Notes: generated by a model from the letters alone, not told the origin. Shown: positions 1 to 9,118, counted from the stretch's first letter. The stretch: 33,368 nucleotides of DNA from Caldilineales bacterium (GCA_012271135.1 JAAXGZ010000066.1:1-33368); one strand, 5' to 3'. Made by a program: numbers and translations.

Positions 1-581
1 GGCAGTTGAAGAAGCTGCAACGCAAGCAGAAGCGGCGCCGGGAGAATGCCGCGCATCAGCACAGCCGCAAGCTGGCCGACACGGCGCACACCGTGGTCAT
101 TGAGGACCTGAACACCAAGGGCATGACCAGAAGCGCCAAGGGCACGGTCGAGAAGCCCGGCCGGAACGTGAAGCAGAAGGCCGGACTCAACCGGGAGATA
201 CTGAAGTCCAACTGGGGCCGCTTGGAACGGTTCCTGGACTACAAGGCGGGGCAGGTACTGAAGGTTCCACCTGCCTACACGTCGCAGACATGTGCGATGT
301 GTGGACACGTCAGCAAGGAGAATCGCAAGACACAGGCACACTTCCACTGCACGGCATGCGGACACACCGCAAACGCGGACCGCAACGCCGCTCGAAACAT
401 CTTGGCGCGGGGCCTGGCCCTGCGCCCGACGGCCCGCGGGAATGGGGCTTCTGCACGGCGAGAGGCGCTCGGTCCCTGTTTGTTGCCTTTGGCAATGGAC
501 AAATCGACCTCGGCGACCCGTGAACAAGGCATGCCGACGGCGCAGGGACCTCCGGGTTCCGGTGCCTGGTCAAGTATGTAA
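1..581 (+). CDS. tnpB: TnpB-type RNA-guided nuclease, 3' part (5' end outside window)
   Basis: C-terminal part of a TnpB/IS1341-type protein. The open frame runs in from the left edge, and the TTG at 6 is probably internal. Numbering from that TTG, the fragment shows the RuvC-II glutamate in VVIEDLN (E33), a four-cysteine zinc finger (C96-x2-C99 and C115-x2-C118) and the RuvC-III aspartate in ADRNAARN (D125). The RuvC-I aspartate and the N-terminal half lie outside the window. In this family TnpB is an omegaRNA-guided DNA endonuclease that helps retain IS200/IS605 elements; the RNA is usually encoded over the gene's 3' end. The tail after residue 136 is low-complexity, as is common where omegaRNA and the right end overlap the frame. 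No TnpA is visible. Whether the gene is intact cannot be judged. Confidence 0.85.
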   Translation, partial: QLKKLQRKQKRRRENAAHQHSRKLADTAHTVVIEDLNTKGMTRSAKGTVEKPGRNVKQKAGLNREILKSNWGRLERFLDYKAGQVLKVPPAYTSQTCAMCGHVSKENRKTQAHFHCTACGHTANADRNAARNILARGLALRPTARGNGASARREALGPCLLPLAMDKSTSATREQGMPTAQGPPGSGAWSSM

Positions 582-700
582 TTCCCATAGGTTTGGCGTG
601 AAATTGGCCGAGCCAACAACCGGCGCCATCTCCACCTCAACAAAGGCAGAACCCCGCCGTGGCGACAGAATTCCAGACTGACTTCCCCTTGGGCGACAAC

Positions 701-1762
701 ATGCAGGCGGTCGTCTGCCATGCGCCGGAGGACTACCGCCTTGAAACAGCTCCGGTCCCGGTCCCCGGTCCCGGCGAAATGGTTCTGGAGGTGGCATCGG
801 TCGGCATTTGCGCCAGCGACCTGAAGTGCTTCATGGGTGCGCCGATGTTCTGGGATCAACCCGGCAAACCCGGCTACTGCCAGGCTCCGATCATCCCCGG
901 GCACGAGTTTGCCGGAAGAGTGGTCGCCTTGGGTACCGGTGCGGATCGCAACGGCGAATTCAGGTTGGGCGACCTGGTGGTGTCGGAACAGATTGTGCCG
1001 TGCAACACCTGTCGGTACTGCCTCCGGGGACAGTACTGGATGTGTATGAAACACGATATCTACGGGTTCCGGAAACCCACTCCCGGCGCCATGGCCAAGT
1101 ACGTAAAGTTGCCGGCCCGGGCCCTCAACTACAAGGTCCCGGAATCGATCCCGCCGGCCTGGGCAGCCTACGTGGAACCGTTGGCCTGTGGGATCCATGC
1201 TGTCCAACGAGCCGACATCGAACTGCAGCACACGGTAGTGATCGCCGGTGCCGGTCCCTTGGGATTGGGCATGGTGGCAGCCGCCCGGATGAAGAATCCG
1301 GCCCAGCTCATCGTCATTGATTTGAACGATGCCCGCCTGGAGGTTGCGCGGGCGTGCGGGGCCGACTTGACATTCAATGCCGCCAAAGTGGACGTCGTGG
1401 ACGAGGTTCTCACTTTGACGAACGGCTATGGATGTGATGCCTACATCGAGGCCACCGGTCATCCCGCCGCCGTGCAACAGGGTCTGGACATGATTTGCAA
1501 GTTGGGCACGTTCGTGGAATTCAGCGTCATGCGCGAACCGGTGACCGTGGACTGGACCATCATCGGAGATACCAAGGAACTCAATATCCACGGTGCCCAC
1601 CTGAGTCCCCACAGCTACCCGGTTGCCATTCGGATGCTGGAACAAGGCCTTCTGCCGATGGACCGCATCGTGACGCACAACCTGCCGTTGCACGGTTTCG
1701 AGGATGGATTCGGCCTGGTGGCCCAAGGAACAGAGTCAATCAAGGTCACCCTCCAGCCTTGA
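701..1762 (+). CDS. Zinc-dependent polyol dehydrogenase (MDR; erythritol/L-threitol dehydrogenase-like)
   Basis: Medium-chain dehydrogenase of 353 residues that should oxidise a secondary alcohol with NAD(P)+. From the ATG at 701: catalytic-zinc ligands C37, H68 and E69 (GICASD, PGHEF), structural-zinc cysteines C101, C104, C107 and C115, E159, and a Rossmann GAGPLG at 183-188. The pattern ASDLKC.MGAP..., EQIVPC..CRYC..GQYWMC and the ending ESIKV resemble remembered erythritol/L-threitol dehydrogenases (EltD type) more than classical sorbitol dehydrogenase, so a tetritol or similar polyol is a fair guess. A GTG at 659 would add 14 residues; the ATG is preferred because family members begin at this M.AVVCH.PEDY segment. 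Neither start has a strong Shine-Dalgarno. It is 62 bp upstream of the two-domain SDR gene on the same strand. Confidence 0.87.
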   Translation: MQAVVCHAPEDYRLETAPVPVPGPGEMVLEVASVGICASDLKCFMGAPMFWDQPGKPGYCQAPIIPGHEFAGRVVALGTGADRNGEFRLGDLVVSEQIVPCNTCRYCLRGQYWMCMKHDIYGFRKPTPGAMAKYVKLPARALNYKVPESIPPAWAAYVEPLACGIHAVQRADIELQHTVVIAGAGPLGLGMVAAARMKNPAQLIVIDLNDARLEVARACGADLTFNAAKVDVVDEVLTLTNGYGCDAYIEATGHPAAVQQGLDMICKLGTFVEFSVMREPVTVDWTIIGDTKELNIHGAHLSPHSYPVAIRMLEQGLLPMDRIVTHNLPLHGFEDGFGLVAQGTESIKVTLQP

Positions 1763-1824
1763 CTCCACACCCCACCAGCAACCGAGTGCCCACAACTTTC
1801 CACAAACAACCCGGTCAATGATTT

Positions 1825-3462
1825 ATGCGCATCCTGCTCACCGACGCCCGGTCCCTGCTGAGCACCCGTCTGATTGAGTTCCTGAACCGCCGGCAAGGCA
1901 CAACTGTGCGAGTCGTGGGCCGCGAGCATCCGGACGTATCGCCCGAAGTCGAGTACCTAACCGGTGAACTGTCGGACCAGCGAATCGCAACGGAGGCAGT
2001 GTGCGATGTCAACGCGGTTGTCCACCTCTTGCCGCTCCGACTGGCGGATGCTTTCGAAGGAGACAGGATTTCCGAACCCGACGCGATGGATCTCGTCATG
2101 CGCGGTACCCGGAACCTGATCGTGGAGTCGGCTCGGGCATCCGTGCCCCGCGTGATTGTGGGCAGTTCCCTGGCGTTGTTCGACCGGTATCCTCCACATT
2201 GGGACGTGACGGAGATGTGGAGGCCGCGGCCGTCGCCCACCACCAGGGAATTGCTACCCTGGGTCACCGAACTATCCGTCCGCGAACTGATCAGGCTCGG
2301 CACCATCGAAGCCATTTGCCTGCGCTTTGGCCACGTTGTGGATGAGGAGGAAATTGAAGGCGAGCCGTTTGATCCCCGTTGGGTGCACGTGGACGACGCG
2401 GTCCACGCCATCGACAGGGCCTTGGCAGTGGACCTGTCCCAAGCCATCGATGCAGGCAAGCCGGAGTGGCACGTGTTCCACATCATGGCATCCGGATCCA
2501 ACAGCAAAATCAGGTACGGGTTGAACACCGGTATCGAGGAACGATCGACCAGCGGCAGTCCCCCGTTCAACTACACACCTTCTCGGAGTCTTGAACAACA
2601 TCCCGGAGTCTTGCCTGCCGACCCGCCCGTGAAGGACACTCGGCCCTGGCAGGAGATTCTTGCGCCCGTCAATCCCGTTCGATCCCGTCCAATCCGGAAG
2701 GTGGTGCTGTTCGGTGCCGGTGGTCCCATGGGTGCCTTTGCGGCCCGGGCCATGATGGACAGTTATGAGGTTCGCCTGGCGGACATCGCACCGCTCGACT
2801 GGGAAAGTCTCGAACCAGCGAGGAGTGCCCACTGCCCAATGCCGGCCTCGAACATCGAACAACCCCACGAATTCGTTCAGGTTGATGTGCAGGATCCGGA
2901 GCAGGTCAGAGCTGCTTGCGAAGGAATGGATGCCATCGTCAACTGTTCCGTGCTCCGCGATGACGAGGTCAAGTCCTTCCGGATCAATGCGGTCGGGCCC
3001 CTGAACATGGCGCGGGCCGCCGTGGAGTTTGGAATTAGACGGATTGTGCAGACCAGCCCTTTGCTGCACTTGGTCAACGGCCACGGCAGTCATCTCTGGG
3101 ACTACCAGATTCCGGTCGAGGCAGCCAGCCGTCCCTACGCGTCGCTCTACTTCCTTACCAAGTACCTGGGCAACGAAGTCCTCCGTGTCTTCGCAGAACA
3201 CCATGACCTGGAAGTGGCCGTGATGCTCTACTGGGAAATGACCAACCCCGAATTGCCGTCCGTCAAACCCCCGTTCATGGTCTCGTGGCCCGATTCGGGT
3301 CGCGCCCTGAGGAGAGCCCTGGAAGTACCGGCACTGCCGAGCCCGTTCGAGGAGTTCAACGTGAGCGTGGACATGCCCCACGGCAAGTTCGACCACAGCA
3401 AGATGCGCCGGGTTCTTGGCTGGGAGCCTTTGGACAACCTTGATCACTTCTGGCAGACCTGA
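1825..3462 (+). CDS. Double-domain NAD-dependent epimerase/dehydratase (extended SDR)
   Basis: Protein of 545 residues made of two SDR-like Rossmann units. The N-terminal unit (about 1-245) starts MRILLTDARSLLSTRL, a beta-alpha-beta start in which the usual glycine motif is degenerate. The C-terminal unit (about 292-545) has a clear GAGGPMG (297-303) and a YFLTK at 442-446 that fits the SDR Y-x3-K pair, ending in the 'RVLGWEP' segment typical of sugar-nucleotide epimerase relatives. The substrate is unknown; the neighbouring polyol dehydrogenase suggests carbohydrate metabolism. A single extended SDR is 300-350 residues, so this is a tandem duplication or fusion; the first half may only bind nucleotide or serve structurally. 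No Shine-Dalgarno is evident before the ATG. A shortened, broken copy of its 3' part lies at 9203-9430. Confidence 0.82.
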   Translation: MRILLTDARSLLSTRLIEFLNRRQGTTVRVVGREHPDVSPEVEYLTGELSDQRIATEAVCDVNAVVHLLPLRLADAFEGDRISEPDAMDLVMRGTRNLIVESARASVPRVIVGSSLALFDRYPPHWDVTEMWRPRPSPTTRELLPWVTELSVRELIRLGTIEAICLRFGHVVDEEEIEGEPFDPRWVHVDDAVHAIDRALAVDLSQAIDAGKPEWHVFHIMASGSNSKIRYGLNTGIEERSTSGSPPFNYTPSRSLEQHPGVLPADPPVKDTRPWQEILAPVNPVRSRPIRKVVLFGAGGPMGAFAARAMMDSYEVRLADIAPLDWESLEPARSAHCPMPASNIEQPHEFVQVDVQDPEQVRAACEGMDAIVNCSVLRDDEVKSFRINAVGPLNMARAAVEFGIRRIVQTSPLLHLVNGHGSHLWDYQIPVEAASRPYASLYFLTKYLGNEVLRVFAEHHDLEVAVMLYWEMTNPELPSVKPPFMVSWPDSGRALRRALEVPALPSPFEEFNVSVDMPHGKFDHSKMRRVLGWEPLDNLDHFWQT

Positions 3463-3539
3463 GTTCGGTGCAACCACTCCAGGATCTGCCCTGTTTTCGC
3501 TTTCAACATCGCCCCAGCAGTGAAAAACCGGAACTCAGA

Positions 3540-3572
3540 GGGCCCTGCGTTTGGCCACGACTTGCAGGGCCC
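3540..3572 (+). terminator. GC-rich hairpin after the SDR gene, possible terminator
   Basis: Perfect 9-bp inverted repeat GGGCCCTGC (3540-3548) and GCAGGGCCC (3564-3572) with a 15-nt loop, 78 bp past the SDR stop. No T-run follows, so it is not a textbook intrinsic terminator. The rest of 3463-3883 shows no recognisable gene. Confidence 0.35.
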
Positions 3573-3870
3573 GTGGAATCGGACGTCCCTGTCTCGGATT
3601 ACTCTCCGGTTGACATGGGCTGGCATCCAACGGTTGGCGGTGCAATGAATCCACAAGCCGACCGGCGTCATTCAAGCCCCCGGTGGCAGAAACGGACTCG
3701 ATCCATTCAATGCAGGCTGGCACCATGGCAGGTGGTGCCCTGTCCTACAACCGGATTCCTGATTCGGACGCGTGCACCAGACCGAACCCCAACTTCCAAC
3801 CAGCAACGGGGAAGGATGTCATCCTCGGGTTGGTCGAGTCCGGCAACAAGGCGATCGTTTGGCACTGCGC

Positions 3871-3875
3871 AGGGA
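3871..3875 (+). promoter_or_regulatory. Shine-Dalgarno that decides the helicase start
   Basis: AGGGA lies 8 nt before the ATG at 3884. The frame is open back to a GTG at 3683, but neither that GTG nor the ATG at 3725 has a comparable site, and the extra 67 residues resemble no domain. Confidence 0.5.
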
Positions 3876-3883
3876 ATCAAGTG

Positions 3884-6800
3884 ATGGCAGTGGCCTCACC
3901 GACGATACCTGCCGTTATTCCCGCCCCATTCGGGTCGTTCGTTGCAATCGACTTGGAAGTACATCGGAACGGGCGGTTGACCGACATTGGCGCGGTGCGC
4001 CACGACGGCCAAACCTTTAAGCGCAAGCCGACCAGTGCGCGGCGGGCATCAATTGCGCTGAAGGAACTCGACCGCTTCTGCAGTGGTTGCACATACCTGC
4101 TCGGCCACAACCTGATAGGCCACGACCTGACGGTTCTCAGGCAAACCGATCCGGATCTGCATCTGCTTCAGATCCGGGTGATCGACACTCTCTACCTGTC
4201 GCCCCTGGCCTTCCCCCGCAATCCGTATCACCGGCTGGTCAAGAACTACAAACTGGTCAAGGATACGGTCAACGATCCAGTGGCTGACGCCAGGCTCGCC
4301 ACCCGTTTGTTCAGCGAGCAGTACGCCTCCTGCCGGCACCAGGCGGATACTGAGCCGGACCTGATTCGGTTCTACGCCTACTGCTTTCGCCGGGCAACGG
4401 ATTCAGGCGGCGCGAGGCCGTTCCAGGGCCTGGCCGACATTCTCGATACGCTGGTCCAGCCACCGATTGCCTCCGAGCAGGAAGCCCAAACCGTTGCCAT
4501 CGGGCTTGGCGACGAGCACGCGTGCCCGAACCTGTTGCGGCGTTTGGCTCGGGAATCCATGGCCAATAGCGAGTCGTTGCCGGCTTGGGCCTATTGTGTG
4601 GCCTGGCTGAGGGTGGCAGGCGGCAACTCCGTGCTGCCCGAGTGGGTGCGTCGCCAGCATGTAGGGATCCCCGGCATGCTGCGGAAACTGCGGGAACTGT
4701 CCTGTGGGCAGGACAGCTGTGCCTACTGTCGCAGGAACCATGATGCGGTCGCCCAGCTGCGGCGGTTTTTCCAGTTCGAGGACTTTCGCCTCACGGAAGA
4801 CGGACAGCCCCTGCAACGGAGACTCTCGGAAGCAGGCATGAACGGCGTCTCGGTGCTCGGCGTGCTGCCAACCAGCGGTGGCAAGTCGCTGTGCTTCCAA
4901 CTGCCAGCCCTGGTCCGGTACTTCCGGCGCGGACTGCTCACCGTGGTGGTTTCACCGTTGCAAGCCTTGATGAAGGACCAGGTCGACAACCTGCGCGAGC
5001 GGACTGGTGTGACCGAAGTGGCAGCTGTCTACGGCCTGCTCACACCGCCCGAACGCGGAGCCGTCCTGGAACAGGTCCGGATGGGCGACATCGGTCTCCT
5101 CTACCTTGCGCCGGAACAACTCAGGAACCGTACCGTCGAGGAAGCACTGTCCCACCGGGAAATCGGATGCTGGGTGTTCGACGAGGCCCACTGCCTGTCA
5201 AAGTGGGGCCCCGACTTCCGTCCGGACTACCTGTACGCCAGCCGGTTCATCAGGGAGCAGTCGGCAAAGCACCAGGGGTTTCCCCCTGCCATTGCCTGCT
5301 ACACCGCGACGGCCAAACAGGATGTCATTGAAGACATCCGGCAACACTTCGACTCCGCCTTGGGCTGCACACTTTCCCTGCATGCCGCCGGCGTGGAACG
5401 GGCGAAACTTGCGTTCGAGGTCCGGTTTGTGCCGAAGGCAACCAAATTGGCCACGGCAGCCGAGTTGTTGGAGGAAAAGCTCCCAGACGACGGCAGCTGC
5501 ATCGTTTACTGCTCAACCCAACATTCCAGCGAGAACACCGCCTACTTCCTGGCGCAGCAAGGGTTTGGGGCCGCGTACTTTCACGGGGGTCTTGATCCGG
5601 CCAGAAAGAAGGAAGTGCTGGAAGACTTTGTTCACGACCGGCTAAAAGTCATTTGCGCCACAAATGCCTTTGGCATGGGTGTGGACAAGGACAACGTACG
5701 GTTGGTCCTGCATATCGAAGTACCGGGCTCGCTCGAAAACTACCTGCAGGAGGCCGGTCGCGCCGGGCGGGACGGCCGTCCGGCAGCCTGCATCCTCCTG
5801 TTCGATGAACAGGACATCGAGACCCAGTTCAGGCTGGGCAATATGTCCCGGATTTCCCAACGGGACATCCAACAGGTATTGAGGGGCATCCGCAGGAAGG
5901 AACGTCGATCGGGCGAGGAAATCGTCATGACCACGGGCGAGTTGCTGCGCTCGGACAGCGTCGATACATCATTCGACATCTCGGATTCGTTGGCGGACAC
6001 CAAGGTCAAGACCGCGGTCGCCTGGCTGGAACGCGGTGGCTACCTGCTCCGAAACCACAATTCCAATCAGGTCTTCAACGGCGAACCTCTCTTTGCGTCC
6101 CTAGAGGAAGCCAAGGGCAAGCTGGATGCACTTCAGCTTTCGAAGAGCGCACGACGGAAATGGGAGCTTCTGCTGCAGGTCCTGATCAACTCGGACATCG
6201 ACGATGGGTTGAATGCGGATTTCCTGGCACACCAATTGGGAAGCCTGGTTGGCGAACAGGAAGCGCGTAGGATCGGCAGCCAGGAGGTAATCCGCATCCT
6301 GCATCAGATGGCACAGGCCGGAATCGTGTCGGACGGCTTGCTCATGACCGCCTTCCTGCGCCCCAAAGGATCCAGGGCAGCACAGCGGGAATTCGAGGCT
6401 GTCCGCCGAGTCGAGAACGAAATGGTGGCGTTGCTGGAGGACGAACATCCCGACGCCGACCTTGAAACGGCATACCCGTTGGACCTGAGGCGGCTCAACC
6501 AAATGCTGATCCACCAAGGATTGGCGCACAGCAATCCCTCTCTGCTTCGAAACCTGCTTAAGAGCATCGCCGCGGACGGCCGCGGGATGGCCGGTCGGAA
6601 GGGCAGCATTGAGTTCAAGTTCAACCGCAAGGACCACTATCTGGTCACCCTGAACCGGAAGTGGGACAGCCTCAAATCAACGGTCCAACGGCGCCACGAC
6701 CTTGCCAAAAGAATTCTTGGGGAGCTGTACGCCAAAGTTCCAGAGGAACACATGTCTGCCCAAGCGGAAGTCCTGGTGCAGTTCTCGCTCAAGGAGCTTC

Positions 6801-9118
6801 AGGAAGGTTGTGTCGGATTGGTCAAGGATCCGGACAATCCCCTGCCATCGCTTGAACGGGGTCTGTTGTTCCTACACGAGCAAAACGTCATCATCCTGCA
6901 GCACGGTTTGGCCGTGTTCAGACAGGCCATGACCATGAACCTCAAGGGCGAAGCCAAGGAGCGCCGGTACAGCCAAGGGGACTATGCACCGTTGGACCGC
7001 CACTACAAGGCCAAGGTCAACCAAGTACACGTGGTCAACGAGTACGCCCAACTGAGCCAGGAAAGCATGAAGTCTGCCTTGGCGCTGGTGGCCGACTACT
7101 TCAAGTTGGACAATGTTAGCTTCAACCGCCGCTACTTCCGGGGCAGACGGGAACTTCTGGACGTGGCCACCAGCCAACAGTCCTTTGCCAGCATCGTCGA
7201 AGCATTGGGCAACCCACACCAACAGGCGATCGTGCAGACTCCCGCCAACAGAAACATGCTGGTACTGGCCGGTCCCGGCTCGGGCAAGACCAAGGTGGTC
7301 GTGCACCGGTGCGCCTACCTGGCCCGCGTGGAAAGGGTTCCCCCATTCAGCATCTTGGTCCTCTGCTTCAACCACAGCACCTCGGTGGAACTGCGCCAGC
7401 GCCTCAAGAACCTGCTGGGAGACGACGCGCGGTTCATTACCGTCCAGACCTACCACGGCCTGGCCTTGCGTCTGGCAGGCCAGGCCGCATTGCCGGAAGG
7501 TCGCACAATCCACGGCCGAGCTCCCATTGACTTCGACAAGAAATTTTTCGGCAAGATGATTTCCCAGGCGACAGCACTACTGACGGGACGGTCGGACGTT
7601 CCGGGCATCCCGGACGATCAGTTGCGCGAGCGGTTGCTGGCGGGTTTCCGGCATATCCTGGTGGACGAATACCAGGACATCGATCAGCCACAGTACGACA
7701 TGATCTCGGCGATCGCGGGACGCACCATTGAGGATTCGGACGACAAGCTGAGCATCATGGCCGTTGGCGATGACGATCAGAGCATCTACGCATTTCGGGG
7801 AGCCAACGTCAGGTTCATCCGGCAGTTCGAGAAGGACTACCGCGCACAACGCCACTATTTGGTCCAGAACTACCGATCCACCAATCACATCATTGCGGCC
7901 GCCAATCAACTGATCGCGCACAACCGCGACCGGATGAAAACCCAACACGAAATCCGCATCAACGAGGCGCGCCACAACCACCACCCCGGAGGCATCTTGG
8001 CAAACGTTGATCGCGGGCTGCGTGGCCGCGTACAGATCGTGGACTGCCGGGACACCGTCGCCCAGGCCCTGGCCGCCGTGGCGGAACTGACCAGACTCAA
8101 GGGCCTGTTGCCGGATCTGGCCTGGGAGGACTGTGCCGTCCTGGCCAGACACGGCCTCACCGGAGAGGAACTGGAACACTTCCGTTCAGCAGCAAGCCAT
8201 GCCGACATACCCCTGAGCCTCCCCCTGGGCAGCGACGAAACCGTTTCGCCGTTTCGCATCCGAGAATATGACACCGTATTCACACATCTTGACCCGGTAA
8301 GGACGGAACTGTTCACCCATGCGGACCTGGACCGACAACTGGCTCGCCTGAGCCTCAAGGCTGGTCCGTCAACGGCCAAACTGAAGGAGGTACAGGAACA
8401 CTGGGAGCTGGAGACCGGCGGCAACGAGTTTCCCGTGCAGGAATTCACGTCGTACATGATCGACTGCCTGCTTGAGGCCCGCCGCGAACAACGGGTGGGC
8501 AAGGGGGTATTCACAGGCACTGCCCACAGCGTCAAGGGACTGGAATTTCGCGTGGTGCTGATTCTGGACGGCCACTGGAAACCCCGACGGCAGGACAATC
8601 TGGAAGAGGAGCGCAGACTGTTCTACGTGGCCATGACCCGCGCCATGGACAGCCTAGTCCTGTTTCGTCGCCAAGGCGCGGACAATCCACACCTGAGACA
8701 CCTCACAGGCGAGGCATGCTTTCACAGAGAGGGACCGAGAAGTGGTTCCTATCCACTGATGGGGCATGCGATATTGGGCTTGCAGGACTTCTACCTCAGC
8801 TACGCAGGTCGAAAGGCAGGGAACCACCGCATCCATGCAGCGCTACGGGAACTGCATGCGGGCGATACGGTTCAACTGGCAGCGAGTAGACAGCGGCTCA
8901 CACACAATGGCACCACCGTCGCATCACTGAGTCAGAAAGGCCGAAAGAAGGTGAGGGGGATTCCCAATTCCGCGGTCGAAGGGACCGTGCTTGCCATGGT
9001 CCGCCGCAGTGTTGAGGATGGGGGCGAGCAATACCGCGATGGCAATCGAACCACGACCTGGGAAGTCCCGATGGTTGAACTCAACTGGGATCGGGGTGTT
9101 GCGCGGATCCGCGTCTGA
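3884..9118 (+). CDS. DEDD exonuclease-RecQ helicase-UvrD/Rep helicase fusion
   Basis: Protein of 1,744 residues (1,811 if the GTG at 3683 is used). Residues 15-145 form a DnaQ-like exonuclease: D23/E25 in AIDLE, D81 in GHNLIGHD, D135 in NDPVAD. The usual DEDDh histidine position holds Asn130. A C274-x4-C279-x2-C282-x3-H286 cluster follows. The RecQ core has TSGGKS 330-335, DEAH 433-436 with CLSKWGPDFRPDY, and QEAGRAGRDG 622-631; no RecQ-type zinc-binding cysteines follow it. About 430 residues without a recognised domain lead to an SF1A UvrD/Rep core: GPGSGKT 1130-1136, VDEYQD 1260-1265, GDDDQSIYAFRGA 1295-1307, NYRST 1329-1333, AHSVKGLEF 1547-1555 and EEERRLFYVAMTRA 1574-1587. A tail of about 150 residues has no name. 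Both motors and the nuclease look intact. Expected role is DNA unwinding and processing in repair, recombination or defence; no partner gene adjoins it. Large RecQ-UvrD proteins are known to exist, but function is inferred. Confidence 0.88.
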   Translation: MAVASPTIPAVIPAPFGSFVAIDLEVHRNGRLTDIGAVRHDGQTFKRKPTSARRASIALKELDRFCSGCTYLLGHNLIGHDLTVLRQTDPDLHLLQIRVIDTLYLSPLAFPRNPYHRLVKNYKLVKDTVNDPVADARLATRLFSEQYASCRHQADTEPDLIRFYAYCFRRATDSGGARPFQGLADILDTLVQPPIASEQEAQTVAIGLGDEHACPNLLRRLARESMANSESLPAWAYCVAWLRVAGGNSVLPEWVRRQHVGIPGMLRKLRELSCGQDSCAYCRRNHDAVAQLRRFFQFEDFRLTEDGQPLQRRLSEAGMNGVSVLGVLPTSGGKSLCFQLPALVRYFRRGLLTVVVSPLQALMKDQVDNLRERTGVTEVAAVYGLLTPPERGAVLEQVRMGDIGLLYLAPEQLRNRTVEEALSHREIGCWVFDEAHCLSKWGPDFRPDYLYASRFIREQSAKHQGFPPAIACYTATAKQDVIEDIRQHFDSALGCTLSLHAAGVERAKLAFEVRFVPKATKLATAAELLEEKLPDDGSCIVYCSTQHSSENTAYFLAQQGFGAAYFHGGLDPARKKEVLEDFVHDRLKVICATNAFGMGVDKDNVRLVLHIEVPGSLENYLQEAGRAGRDGRPAACILLFDEQDIETQFRLGNMSRISQRDIQQVLRGIRRKERRSGEEIVMTTGELLRSDSVDTSFDISDSLADTKVKTAVAWLERGGYLLRNHNSNQVFNGEPLFASLEEAKGKLDALQLSKSARRKWELLLQVLINSDIDDGLNADFLAHQLGSLVGEQEARRIGSQEVIRILHQMAQAGIVSDGLLMTAFLRPKGSRAAQREFEAVRRVENEMVALLEDEHPDADLETAYPLDLRRLNQMLIHQGLAHSNPSLLRNLLKSIAADGRGMAGRKGSIEFKFNRKDHYLVTLNRKWDSLKSTVQRRHDLAKRILGELYAKVPEEHMSAQAEVLVQFSLKELQEGCVGLVKDPDNPLPSLERGLLFLHEQNVIILQHGLAVFRQAMTMNLKGEAKERRYSQGDYAPLDRHYKAKVNQVHVVNEYAQLSQESMKSALALVADYFKLDNVSFNRRYFRGRRELLDVATSQQSFASIVEALGNPHQQAIVQTPANRNMLVLAGPGSGKTKVVVHRCAYLARVERVPPFSILVLCFNHSTSVELRQRLKNLLGDDARFITVQTYHGLALRLAGQAALPEGRTIHGRAPIDFDKKFFGKMISQATALLTGRSDVPGIPDDQLRERLLAGFRHILVDEYQDIDQPQYDMISAIAGRTIEDSDDKLSIMAVGDDDQSIYAFRGANVRFIRQFEKDYRAQRHYLVQNYRSTNHIIAAANQLIAHNRDRMKTQHEIRINEARHNHHPGGILANVDRGLRGRVQIVDCRDTVAQALAAVAELTRLKGLLPDLAWEDCAVLARHGLTGEELEHFRSAASHADIPLSLPLGSDETVSPFRIREYDTVFTHLDPVRTELFTHADLDRQLARLSLKAGPSTAKLKEVQEHWELETGGNEFPVQEFTSYMIDCLLEARREQRVGKGVFTGTAHSVKGLEFRVVLILDGHWKPRRQDNLEEERRLFYVAMTRAMDSLVLFRRQGADNPHLRHLTGEACFHREGPRSGSYPLMGHAILGLQDFYLSYAGRKAGNHRIHAALRELHAGDTVQLAASRQRLTHNGTTVASLSQKGRKKVRGIPNSAVEGTVLAMVRRSVEDGGEQYRDGNRTTTWEVPMVELNWDRGVARIRV

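Noticed and set aside
275-1726. 483-codon minus-strand frame opposite the first dehydrogenase
   Set aside because: Antisense shadow; the plus-strand frame carries all MDR zinc and Rossmann motifs.
3683-3883. 67-residue N-terminal extension of the helicase fusion
   Set aside because: No Shine-Dalgarno at 3683, no domain-like sequence, and a better start at 3884; kept as an alternative only.
3884-9118. Calling the helicase fusion a confirmed phage-defence system
   Set aside because: No restriction, toxin, CRISPR or other defence gene adjoins it; repair or recombination is equally likely.
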